Source of the DNA: Dasypus novemcinctus
Taxonomy: Eukaryota > Chordata > Mammalia > Cingulata > Dasypodidae
Length of the DNA stretch: 64,000 bases
Assembly (NCBI RefSeq): GCF_030445035.2
Contig: NC_092216.1
Span: 13,641,405 to 13,705,404 of the forward strand
Reading direction: 5' to 3'
The notes beneath the pieces were generated by a model. It saw nothing but the letters and a program-made list of their open reading frames with translations, searched no databases and was not told the DNA's origin. Positions 1 to 11,330 of the stretch are shown one piece after another; the stretch's first letter is position 1, and every line of letters starts with the position of its first letter. The position numbers and the translations under genes were made by a program.

Positions 1-1930
1 GAAGGCACTTAGATGTTGTGGGCCAAATGGAAAGAACTGTTTTTCTGGAGATGTAGTTCTCTTTGTATTTCGGGAGGACTTGCCAACACCATCATTTTAT
101 TAGTTGTCCTGGGGAAGTCCCAAGAGTTGGAGAGTAGGTGTTGGCCTCAAACTGCTGAAATTCAGGGCACATAAAGAGCATATGAACAGATAGAAGTTTT
201 TTCTTGACCTTTATTTAATGAGTATAGGTATAATTATTGGTTCAAATAAAAGTGATAGAAGAATCGTGAATGAGAGAAGTATAAATGAGTATAACTATGT
301 TATTTTCTTAAAAATAAATGATCATGTATTCCAAAATCATCCTGCTGATGGAATGCTGATTTTAAGGGCTTATGTGCCTTGCCTGTAGTGTCTGGACATC
401 TCTAGAGGGCTCGAGAGTGCTGTTGTTTGGGGCTTTCTTTACTGTAGCAGTTAGCCAGATCTACCTGAGACCTGTACAAGTGTAAACCCTGGAATGACCT
501 CCAGACTCACTTTCCAATCACTTAGCCATAAATCTCTTTTATCTTTAATGTTTCCCCCTTTTGGTCAAGGTACTTTCCAAATGCATTGCTCATTGGTGCT
601 TGGTCTTAATCCCTTGGTGCCAGGGAGGCTCATCTGCGGAAGTCAGATCCCATGTCGGGGGAAAGATCATAACTTTATTTGATGACTTTGACTTACAGGG
701 GCCACATTTGAGAAACAAAGAGGTTTTCAGGAGGTAACTCATAGGCATTAGATAGTAATAATCTAAGTTCAATTTTATAGGAACAAGCTTCGTAAGTACA
801 AGCATTAGTGTTCTAGGCTTGGCATTTTGGCCTGCTTTCTTTATTAGGCACTGCCTATATACTCCAGAGATTTTTGCCACTCTATTAGAGAAAGTAGTGT
901 GTCTCCCAGGATGGAAATTTGTTATTTTGTTGCTAATGTGTCGGTCTCTACCTACTGAGATAACACACCTTCGAAAACAGGAACATATTCTTATTCCATA
1001 GAGGCTTGCCCTAGGTGCACCCCTCCCCACATATCCCCCCACCATGGGCACCCAGCACCAGTTACACTCCCGTGCCATTGATCCCCAAAATACTCCCAAC
1101 AATTGTATGCTCAGCCATAATCCTCAACCTCCCCAGCATTCGCTAAGCCACACATTCACCTGTCACATCCTCCAGCCTCCCTACAGCCCCATGGACAGCC
1201 CTAATCCCACCTCCCAATACTGCTCACACAGCAGCACCATCAACCACAGTCACATCACCACATAGCCATCACCTCCATTCACTGACAAACTGCCACCGCA
1301 GACCTGATCATAGACTCTGCCCAGAGTGAGCATCAGCTAACTAATGTCTACTGTTTCTATCTCCTGATAACCTATCTTCCAGACTCTGTTTGTTCTGTAT
1401 CCTTAGTTAATGATCAGTCAGGTCACATAATATTTGTCCATTTGTGACTGCCTTACTTCACTCCACATAAGGTCCTCAAGGTTCATCCATGTTGTTGCAC
1501 ATATCAGTATTTCATTCCTTCTTACAGCTGAATATTATTCCATTATGTATATACTTTATTTTGCTTATCCATTCAGCCATTGATGGACCCTTAGGATCCT
1601 TCCAAATTTTGGCATTCTGAATAAAGCCACCATCAACATTGGAGTGCATGTATCTGTTTATATTCCCTGCTCTTAATTCTTCCGGGTGTATTCCTAATAA
1701 AGGCATTGCTGGATCATATGGCAGTTCCAAACGTAGCTTCCTGAAGAACTGCCAAACTGTCCTCCACAGTGATCACATCATTCCCACCAGAAATTAGTGC
1801 TCCCATTCCTCAACATTTTCTGCAACACTTATAGCTCTGTCTTCTCCCTTTTATGTGTGTGTGTTACAAATATAGTGCATTTATTCTGGTTTGTTGGATA
1901 GGCACAGTGTATCATCTCCCTGATTCAGGT
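1..1930 (-). mobile_element. L1 3' end, antisense
   Basis: Positions 1-1,430 look like the 3'UTR of a xenarthran L1 lineage; the same landmarks recur at 2,521-2,900, 15,100-16,200 and 37,930-38,300 (a 'gtcctggg..agtcc' motif, then 'ttcagggc'). Positions 1,440-1,850 are older L1 3'-end sequence recognisable by 'ggttcatccatgttgt' and 'ggatcatatggcagttc'. Frames are broken and no protein is expected. Boundaries are approximate and the copy is cut by the window edge. Confidence 0.75.
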
Positions 1931-2040
1931 TTTTAACTTAAGAAGTTTAAGCATCTTAGAGGAAAATCCTGATTTTTTAAAACACACATTTTTAAAAAAG
2001 AAACTTAGATTACTTAAATGTTATCAAAACAAAACAAAAC
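1931..2040. other. AT-rich spacer between L1 copies
   Basis: A short AT-rich stretch ending in an A-rich run at about 2,028-2,040 that separates two antisense L1 3' ends. I see no gene here. Confidence 0.4.
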
Positions 2041-3560
2041 TTAGGGTATTCCCATATTCCCATATTCCCATATGCCACTCTCCCGAGCCCTCCCAATTTC
2101 CCCCTATACAACATCCCTCAGTGTGGTACGTCTGCCACAATTGATTAACACACCTTGGAGCATTACCAGTAATCGATGATTATAATTTTCATTGTAGTTT
2201 ACACTCTGTCCTGCACATTTTTACAAGGTATCACAAGATATACTGTAGCCTGTTTCTGTTATTGCATTGTCATTCAGGATACTTCCCAAGTACCAAAAAT
2301 GCCTGTTTTTCCTTCTTCCTCCCCTTAGAACTTCCAGTGATCACTGCCTCCACGTCTGTGTTAAAAATTCTTCTGTTGCTTGCATCGCAGGTCTACAGTA
2401 GAACACCTGTAAGTCTACTCTAGTCCATTGTCCATTCCCCAATACGGAAGATTTGGGGACAGTGATGCCCACTCCACCTCATATTGAGTGGGGGATGAGA
2501 TCCCATAGGGCAGGTGGATGAAACTTGCTTTTAGTTGCAGACTCACTCTGTTCCTTGAACTGGTCGTCGACAGTCATATCTCCCTGTTGGTTGTCCTGGG
2601 TGAGTCCAATGAACTGGAAAGTAGGTGTTCCAAGTCTGTTGAGATTCAGGGCCAAAGTGGCACATGAAAGGACCAAAGCATTCAGTTTCTTGGACATACA
2701 GCTATCAACTCTAGAACTAACTATGGGTTCTAATAGAGCCATGTGTAGGGAAAACACAATTGAGTCCATCTCTGTCACACTCGGGAACATAAATTCCAAA
2801 GTAGGGCCCACTGGTAGGGAGTCAAACTCCTGAGCTGTCTGCCCTGCCTATAGTGTCTGGATGTCTTCAGAGAGCCCTCGAGAGCCCTGGTATTTCAGGT
2901 AACATTTATTTTGGGAGTTTATGAGATCCTGCTGAGATATGCTGAACATTACCTCTGATGACCTCCTGTCCTTTGAAGTCTGTAAGTCATATAAACTCAT
3001 TTGTCTTTACCCTTTCCACATTTTGGTTAAGGTCTTTTTCCAACGGCATTGCTAGTAGATGCTTGGTAGCAATCCCTCAGTGCCAGGGCGCCTAATCCCC
3101 CAGAGTCATGTCCCATGCTGGGGAGAAGGCAATGTGTTTATCTTCTGTGTTTTGGCTAGAGAGAGGCCATATTTGAGCAGAAGGGAGGCTCTTGGGATGT
3201 AACTCTTAGGCACTCTGAATACTCTGCTAAGTTTCAATTACAAAAGTAAAAGTTCCTAAGTACAGTCATCACAAACAAGGGTGTGCTATGGTGCATGCTC
3301 CTTTACTAGTCACTGCCCCTGTACTCAGGGGATTCTTGCTCTCCCATTGGAGAATATAGCAGATCTCTCCAGGGTGGGAATTTGCTATTCTTTTGGTTAT
3401 TTTGTGGATCTACACCCACTGTGACAATGCTCCATGAACATTTGAACTTTCATATGCCTCCGAGGTATGCTCTAGGTGAACGTCCTCCCTTGCAGTCCCA
3501 CCTCTGATACCCCTCACCAATGTTCCTCCCCTGCCAAAGTTGTAACCCTTTTGTGATAGG
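2041..3560 (-). mobile_element. Second antisense L1 3'UTR copy
   Basis: This has the same 3'UTR landmarks as the segment at the window start, in the same order and orientation, so it is a separate copy. The L1 3' terminus is near 2,041 and includes a small tandem 'attcccat' repeat at about 2,046-2,073. Positions 3,600-3,720, just beyond it, are very AT-rich low-complexity sequence. Confidence 0.7.
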
Positions 3561-6500
3561 AAACTTCTTCAAACTTGAAGCCAACAAAGTATCCAAATAA
3601 AAGTAATAGGAAAATGATATAAAAAGGATGGTTTTAAAAATAATGAATAAAATATGAAAAATTTTTAAGTTTGAAATAATATAAAAATGAAAAATATAAA
3701 TTTAAAAATTTGAATATTGTATTTCATCACTAAGATTTGTTGTCTTGTATGTACAGTGACATTTCCTTCCATTTCCCCTTGTCTTATTTTTTTTCATTTT
3801 GTCTTCAGAGAACCGTTAGGTTACAGGAAAGTCAGTTATAGAATATAAGGGATTCCCATATTCCCTATGCACTCTGCCTTTTCCCCTTTCCCCTATTATT
3901 AATAATAACATTTTACATGTGCTTGGTACGTTTGTTACAATGGATGTACAAATACTGAAACATTGCTGCCAACCATGGTCAGTGCTTTACATTGTGATTT
4001 ACATTTTGGCACATACACTTTTATAGATTTTGATCAAGTTTGATGTGGTCTGTACCATCCTTGCAGGACTATGTAGAACAATTACATCATCCCAAAAATG
4101 TCCCATGTTCCATGGTGTTCCATCTGTTCTATTCCTCTTACCCTCTCCCCTAAGGACCCATGATAACCACTAAGATTAACTCATTGAAGAACCAGATTCA
4201 TAGTTACTTGCAACGACATTGAGGTTTTAACATACTGGCCTGTCCTCCTCTATTAGGCACTGCCCAAGCTCTCAAGAAACTCTTGCCTCTCTGTTTGAGA
4301 GCATAGCAGGACTCCCCAGGTTGGGAGTACAACACCTTCCTGCTCATTATGTGAGTCTCCCCCCACTGGCACAACACCCTGACAAGGTGAACCCTACACA
4401 GTTCCTAGAAGCCTGCCCAGGTATGCACAGTCCTGCATGCCACCCACATCCAACACCTTAAATTTGTAACCCTCCCCTGCCATATTTGTCAGAAGAACAT
4501 TCCCAGGTTTGTAATTTCAAAAACACTCATAAATTCCCAGCAAGGATCACCTGCTTCCTCCCTCAACCCTTGCCCCAGTTCCATGGACAGTCTAACCCAC
4601 CCTTCCCACCTACCCTCCAAATAGACCGGTATCACCCAGCCCAATAGTATCACTGCAGTACTGTCATGCCCGTCCACTGCACAGCTATATCCTCCCACCT
4701 TATCATAGATTTTACCCATAAGGGCATTGACTCACAACCTTCTCTCTGTATCCTGTAAACCTGCCTTCCAGACTGTAGCTCTGTGAACTTGCTCTATTCC
4801 TTAATTCATATCAGTGAGGTCTAGTAATATTTGTCTTTCATCCATGTTATCTCATGTGTTAAGGCAGCATTTATTCTTACAGCTGAGTAATATTCCTGTA
4901 ATCATGTACCACAATTTGTTTATCCACTCATCTGTTGATGAACATTTTTGTTGTTTCCAACCTTAGGCAATATTGAATAATGCCACTATGAATATTGGTG
5001 TGTATATATCTGTTCATGTCCCTGCTTTTAATTCTTCTGGATCTATACCCTGCATTGGAATTCCTTGATCCTATGGCAGTACTATAGTTAGCTTCCTGAG
5101 GACCCATCAAACTGTCATCCACAATGGATGTAGCAGTATACATTCCCACCACCAGAGGATAAGGCTTCCCTTTACTCCACATGTTTTCCAACACTGGTAG
5201 TCCTCTGTTTTATTAATAGCTGACAGTCTAATGGGTGTAAGATGGTATCTCATTGTAGTTTTGATTTGCATTCCCCTAATAGCTAGTGATGTTGAGCATC
5301 TTTTCATGTGCGTTTAGCCATTTGTAATTCTTCTTTGGAGAAGTGTCTAACAAAATCACATTCCCATTTTTAAAATGGGTTGTTTATCTTTTTATTTCGG
5401 AGCTGTAGGACTTCTTCCTGTGCTGGATATTAGGCCCCTATCAGATATATGGCTACCAAATATTTTCTCCCATTGCATAGGCTGCCTTCTCACTTTCTTG
5501 ACGTACTCTTTTTAGGTGCAAAAGTTTTCAATTATGAGGATGTTCAACGTGTCTGTTTTTTCTTTCATTGCTTGTGCTTTGGGTGTAAAGTTCATGAAGC
5601 CATTTCCTAATAAAAGATGTTGTACATGCTTCCCTATCTTATTTTTTAGGAACTTTATGGTCTTGGCTCTTATCTTCAGATGTCTGATATATTTTGAGGT
5701 AACTTTTGTATAAGGTGTGAGGTGGTATTCCTGTCTCACTCTTTTGGATATGAATATCCAGTCATCCAAGCACCATTTGTTGAAGAGACCATTCTCTCCC
5801 AGTTGAGTGGTCTTCGTGGCCTTGTCAAATGTCAAGTGATTGTATATGTGAGGACCTGTATCAGAACTCTCAATTCAATTCCATTGTTCAGTGTACCTAT
5901 CCTTGTGCCAATACCATTCAGTTTGCCCTCTCTAGACTTGTAAGTGTGTTTTAAGGTAAGGTGTGAGATTCCTCTAGTTTCATTTTTGTATTTCAATATA
6001 TCTTTGACTATTCTGGGCTTCTTGCCCTTCTAAATAAATTTCATAGTTAGCTTTTCCAATTCAGTAAAAGACGCTGTGGTGATTAAAGCAGTTGCATTAA
6101 CTCTGTAAATAAGTTTGGATAGGATAGACATCTTAATGATGTTTAATCTTCCTATCCATGAACAAGGAATATTCTTCCATTTATTTAAGTCATCGTTGAT
6201 TTCCTTTAACAGGGCTTGTGTAGTTTTCTGAGTCCAAATCATTTACATCTATTGTTTAATATATTCCTAGGTATTTGATTCTTTTAGTTGCTGTTATAAA
6301 TGGGATTTTTTTTCTTGATTTCCTCCTCAGATTGCTTATTATAGGTGTACAGAAATGCTACTCATTTTTTCACCTGCTACTTGACTAAACTCATCTATAA
6401 GCTCTAGGCCTTTCTACGTGTAGGATCTTGTCTGCAGTGTGAAATTTTGACTTCTTTCTTTTCAACTTGTGTGCTTTTTATATCTCTTTCTTCCCTAAGT

Positions 6501-7290
6501 GCTCAAGCAAGTACTTGTAACACAATGTTAAATAAGAGCAGTGAAAGCGGGCATCCTTGCCTACTTCCTTATCTTAGAAGGTAGGCATTTAGGATTTCAC
6601 CATTGAATATGATGTTAGCTGTGGGTTTTCATGTATATCCTTTATCATGTTACAAAGTTTACTTCTATTCATTTATGCAGTGTTATTTTATCAGGAAAAG
6701 GTGCTGTATTTTGTCAGATGCTTTTTCTGCATATATAGAGACATTTATGTATTTTTTTTCCTTCAGTCTCTTTATGTGGTATATAACATTGTTTGATTGT
6801 CTTATTTTCAACCATTCTTGCATGCCAGGGATGAAACCCACTTTGTCAAGACCTATAATTCATTTGATGTATTGTTGAATATGATAGGAAAGTATTTTGT
6901 TCTGGACTTTAGTATCCAGCTCCTTATGGAGACTGATCTACAGTTTCCCTTTCTTGTGTTGTCTTCGACTTTGGTATTAGGGTCATGCTTGCATCAGAGA
7001 ATGAGTTTGGCAATGATCCCTGCTCCTCTATTTTTTTGGAAGTGTTTAAGCAGGTTTGGAGTTAGTTCTTCCTGGAAATTTGGCAGAAATCACTTCTGAA
7101 GCTGTCTGGTCTTGTGCTCTTCTCCTTTGGGAGGTTTTTGATGACTAATTCAAACTCGTGGATTTAATTCATTAACATTCAATGTTATTACTGTCCAGGA
7201 ATTACTATTTTCTGTAGGTTTATGTGTGCCGTATGTTGTTTTTATTTTTTTGTCTTTTCAGCTATTCTTATATTCTTCTCCAACAGTCTC

Positions 7291-7321
<31 letters not shown>

Positions 7322-7353
7322 CTTTTGACTTGCAGAACTCCCTTTTGTACTCC

Positions 7354-8241
7354 TTAAAGGGCAGGTTTTGTATTAACATTCTCTCTTAATTTCTGTTTAT
7401 CTGTGAATATTTTTAACTCTTCCCTCATTTTTGAATTCCAGCTTTGCTGGATAGAGAACTCTTGGCTGGAAGATCTTTCTTTTAGCATTTTAACTATTTT
7501 ATACCACCGCCTTCTTGTCTCCATAGTTTCAGATGAGAAATCAGCATTTAATCTTATTGAGCTTCCTTTGTGTGTTATGGTTCTCTTTTCTCTTGCTGCT
7601 TTCAGTATTCTCTTTGTCTTGAACATTGGATGATTGGACAAGTTATGTCTTGGTGTAGGTCTGTCTAGATTTATACCGTTTGGGCTGCGCTGACATGTAT
7701 GCCCATCTCCCCCAAAAGGGTTGGGAAGTTTTCAGCCATGATTTCCTACAACACATTTTCTGTCCCCTTTCCCTTCTCTTCTTCCTCTGGGATGCCTACA
7801 GTGCATATGTGTGCATATTTATATTGTCATTCAAATCCCTGAATCCCTGCTGGATTTTTTTTTTCTTTCTTTTTAATCTATCAGTTCAGTTATCTGTTTG
7901 ACTTCAGATATTCTGTCTTCCACATCACTAATTCTTTCCTCTGCCTGATTAAATCTGCTGTTATGTGCTTCCATTGTATTTTTAATTTCTTGGATTGTGC
8001 TATTCATCGTCATATCTTTTATCTTTGTATGCATGTTTACAGTTTCTTTGGAACGTTCTCCCAGTGTTTTCTTAATACCCTTAATCTCTTCCTTAAGTTG
8101 ACACATAATATTTGTTTGGACATCTCTGCTTAGTTGTCCTGTTTTCTGCACATCCCTCTGATTTTTAGTTTGTTCATTGACCTGGGGCACGTCTTCCTGT
8201 TTCATAGTATGGTTTGTAAATTTTTGTTCATGTCTAGGCAT
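7354..8241 (-). pseudogene. L1 ORF1 (ORF1p) remnant
   Basis: ORF1p is the RNA-binding chaperone of the L1 RNP. The minus-strand frame at 7,873-8,241 (122 aa) starts with Met and is a heptad-rich coiled coil carrying 'ISDVEDRISEVKQ', a hallmark of the L1 ORF1p trimer region. A second minus-strand frame at 7,354-7,641 (95 aa) has the C-terminal domain signature 'ILKAAREKRTITHKGSSIRL' and ends near 'FTDKQKLRE'. The two are separated by a degenerate RRM region with frame breaks, so this is not one intact ORF. The family call is firm; current function is unlikely. Confidence 0.85.
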
Positions 8242-8409
8242 CTTTTTATCTTGGTGGGTTTATTCAGTTATTTTGCTTATTACTTATTTAGCTCTAGTGC
8301 AGAGTTTTATCTTGTTGTTGTTGATGTGTGTGTGGTAAGGCCTCACTTTGATATCTCATTCCTCCAATTCTGTTTCCTTGCTGTTTGCCTATGTTCCCTT
8401 GGGGGGAAA

Positions 8410-8940
8410 ATTAGGACCAGAGAGAAACAAAGAGATCAGAAGAGGAACAGAATAATAGTTAATATTAATAGTAAGAGAAGAGAAAACATACAAGACCTAG
8501 AAAAATGAATAATTAATACGAGTAAGATGTATAGCAGAAGAGGAATAAAAATGTGGAATAGAAGCAATGAAATGAGAAACAGAATAGAGAAAAGCACATA
8601 GAATAAATTAAAAGGCTGGAATGATGAGAAGAGAGGAAAAGGGGAAAAAAGAGAGAATAGCTAAGAAAAATAAAACAGAAAAAAGGGGATTGAGAGAAAT
8701 TTTTTTTAAAAAAGTTAAAACTAAGACCAAACAAAAAGAGGTGGAATGCTGGAAAAACAGAACACTGAAAAATGAAGTCGAGAAAAAAAAGTGTAAGCAG
8801 AAAAAAATCAGTAAACAAATGAAAGAAAGAAAGAAAACAAAGCAGGAAACCAAAGGAAGGAAAAACACAAGATACAAGACAGCAGCACCTAATTTTAAAA
8901 GGGGAGAAAGAGAAAACAAAAACATAAATACAGGAAAGAA
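8410..8940 (-). repeat. Purine-rich strand-asymmetric tract in L1 5' region
   Basis: The plus strand is almost wholly A and G over about 500 bases, so the L1 sense strand is pyrimidine-rich. It lies just upstream of L1 ORF1. A tract of the same composition occupies the same place in the other long antisense L1 (47,290-47,700), so it seems to be a property of this L1 lineage and not a chance microsatellite. The long open frames on both strands here (for example the plus-strand frame at 8,621-9,139, rich in K and E) come from base composition. Confidence 0.7.
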
Positions 8941-9149
8941 ACCTTCTTTCTTAGGCCCCCTAAGGATCTGCTCCATCTGCCAGTGTTCATCAAGTAATGA
9001 CCCTGCAGCCTTTTCTCTGCGGGTTTTGAGCCAGGTTTTAGTGAGCAAAATAAGGGATATAAAAACAGAACCTTTAAAAACAATAAGAGATCCTAGAAAA
9101 ACTAGTACAAAGAGAACATCTCTATGTTCCCTGTCATAAAGTTTCAGTT

Positions 9150-9248
9150 GGATGCCTGATACCCAGTGGATCACTACCCTACGGAGAGCTGGGATAGAAC
9201 CTCATATATACAAGATACGAACTCCTCCACTGAGCTAAATTGCCTCCT
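9150..9248 (-). mobile_element. tRNA-derived SINE fragment, antisense
   Basis: The minus strand shows an A-box-like 'tagctcagtgg' followed about 40 bases later by a B-box-like 'ggttctatcc', the spacing of an internal RNA polymerase III promoter. It sits within the L1 5' region. The sequence is degenerate, so it could be an old SINE or a coincidental match. Confidence 0.45.
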
Positions 9249-9740
9249 TAGGTTAATTAGCCTTTCAGAAGGCTTTCCACCTCCTTCCCCTCAGGCAGGT
9301 TAGATTCCTTTCAGTTTACAAGGTGTCTGTCTTTCCCTGCCTCCTCTGTAGTCTAATTTCTCTCTTTTCCTAGGTGGTTGGGTGTGACAGCCTACCTGAG
9401 GAGATCTCCCTTGCCCTCTCCCCATTGCATTGGAGTCCCTTCCAAGATGAAGAGGGGCTCAGCCAGCCAAACTCACTGCAAAGAAACCACCCTCCACCCT
9501 CCCAGAACCCTCTTCCTCCCAGGGAATCTGCACTCACACTTTCTCAGAGTAGTGAGCTAGCAGCTCCACCTAGGCTATTTGCTCTGAGGGTGGGTTATAT
9601 GTGCCACTTGTGTCCACAGTGGGGAGCAGTTCATGGTTTTCCTTCAGCTTCTTTATTTTTCCAGTGCCCTTCTATATGTTGCAAAGCACCTTCCTATTCT
9701 ATGTACATTCAAAGCAGCTGGCAGGGAGGAAGACATCTCC

Positions 9741-9743
9741 TGT

Positions 9744-9771
<28 letters not shown>
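9741..9771 (+). repeat. (TGTTT)n microsatellite
   Basis: About six tandem copies of TGTTT. It lies where two antisense L1 copies meet; on the minus strand it reads as an (AAACA)n A-rich tail, consistent with the 3' end of an antisense retroelement. Confidence 0.85.
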
Positions 9772-9774
<3 letters not shown>

Positions 9775-9779
9775 CAATA

Positions 9780-11330
9780 GCAGTCAATCTAGTAAATTTA
9801 GGATGATCTCTCAATGTATTATACTTTAGAATAGGTAGTGATGTTAAGTGTCTTTTCATGTAATTTTCAATATTTGTTTTCCTCTTTGGAAAAATGTCCA
9901 TTCAATCCTATTGCCCATTTTGTAAATGGATTGTCTTTTTATTTTTGAAGTGTACAATTTCTTTGTATATGCTGGGTATTAGTCTCTTATAAAATTAGTC
10001 TGCAAATATTTTCTTCCATTGTGTAGGCTTCCTTTTTATGTTCTTAACAAATGCCTTTGAAGCAGAAAAGCTTTTAATTTTCGTGAGGGTCTCATTTATC
10101 TATTCTTTTTTCATTGCTTGTGTTTTGGGTGTAAAATTTATGAAGCCATTTCCTACTACAAGAGCTTATAAATGGTTCCCTACATATATTCCAGGGGTTT
10201 CCTGGTCTTGCTGGTTCCCTATATATTTTCTGGGAGTTTAATGGTCTTGCCTCTTATATTTATATCTTAAATACAGCTTCAGTTAATTTATAATGAGGTG
10301 TGGGATGATGATCCTCTTTCATTCTTTTGGATATGAGTATCCCTTTCTACCAGCACCATTTGTTAAAGAGACTATTCTGTCCCATTCGAGAGGGATTGGT
10401 GTCCTTGTCAGTATCAGTAAGCAGAATATGCACGGGTCTTCCTCTGAACTCTCAGAGGTCCTTATGTCTATCCTTGTGCCAACACCATGCAGTTTTGACC
10501 ACTGTAGCTTTGTAGTATGTTTTAAAGTCAGGCAGCACGATTCCACATTTTGTTTTTCTTTTTTTTTTTTTTTTTTTTTTGGTATGTTTTTAGCTATTCC
10601 TGGCCAATTACCCTTTGAAATAAATTTGGTATTTGTCTCTTCCAGTTCTGTTAAAATGCTATTGTGCTTTTATATGGGTTTTGTTGCATCTGTAGAACTA
10701 TTTGGGCAGAATTGACCTATTAATATTTAGTCTCAAAATCCATAAGCATGGTTTATTCTTCCATTTACTTAGATCTTTCTTTGATGCCTTTTAGCAGTGT
10801 TCTGTAGTTTTCTCTATACAAATTCTTCATATCTGTAGTTTTTTGCAAGATATTTTATTCTTTTAGTTGTTACTGTAAATGGAAATTTTTTCTTTATTTT
10901 CTCCTCAGACTTCTCATATTTGGTATGCAGAATCCTACTGATTTTTGCACGATGCTCTCATATCTCACCACTATACTGAACTTCTTTATCAGCTCTCCCA
11001 GCTTTGTTGTTGATTTTTTAGGCTCCTATAGGATTGTGTTATCAACAAATAGTGAAATTTTAACTTTGTTTTTCCAATTTGGATGGATTTTTTTTGTTTT
11101 TTTGTTTTTAATTTTCTTACTTTAGTCCTCAAGGAAGAACATCTAATACAATTGTAAATAAGAATTGTGACAGTGCACATCCTTGTCTTGTTCCAGATCT
11201 CAAAAGGAAAGCCTTTCACCATTAATTATGAAGTTAGCTGTGGGTTGTTTTTAATGCATGCTCTTTGTTATGTGAGGACATACCCTTCTAATTCTATCTT
11301 ATGAGGGTTTTGTATCAAGAGAGGATGCTG
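9780..11330 (-). mobile_element. Antisense L1 ORF2, part 1 of an interrupted copy
   Basis: This is the C-terminal to reverse-transcriptase part of L1 ORF2 on the minus strand. It stops at 'aggatgctg' (ending 11,330), and the same L1 resumes at 13,875 with 'gatgctg'. The duplicated 'gatgctg' (11,324-11,330 and 13,875-13,881) marks the younger insertion between them. Frames are broken, and a T-run lies at 10,557-10,580. Confidence 0.8.

Larger units (their letters stand above)
3790..9640 (-). mobile_element. Long antisense L1 with ORF1, partial ORF2 and 5' region
   Basis: Read on the minus strand, the order is: 5' region (9,640-8,950), pyrimidine-rich tract (8,940-8,410), ORF1 (8,241 to 7,354), ORF2 reverse transcriptase and C-terminal part (7,140-5,000), and 3'UTR (4,850-3,790). 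The endonuclease end of ORF2 seems to be missing between about 7,140 and 7,270. ORF2 remnants include a minus-strand frame at 6,030-6,242 with the '[20 protein letters not shown]' motif typical of mammalian L1 ORF2. Stops and frameshifts are frequent, so it is a dead copy. The 3'UTR and the ORF2 part could be two separate insertions. Confidence 0.8.

Noticed and set aside
8621..9139. 172-codon plus-strand frame rich in Lys and Glu, with a 188-codon minus frame opposite
   Set aside because: Both are produced by the purine-rich tract in the L1 5' region; no domain is present and the same effect recurs at 47,290-47,700.
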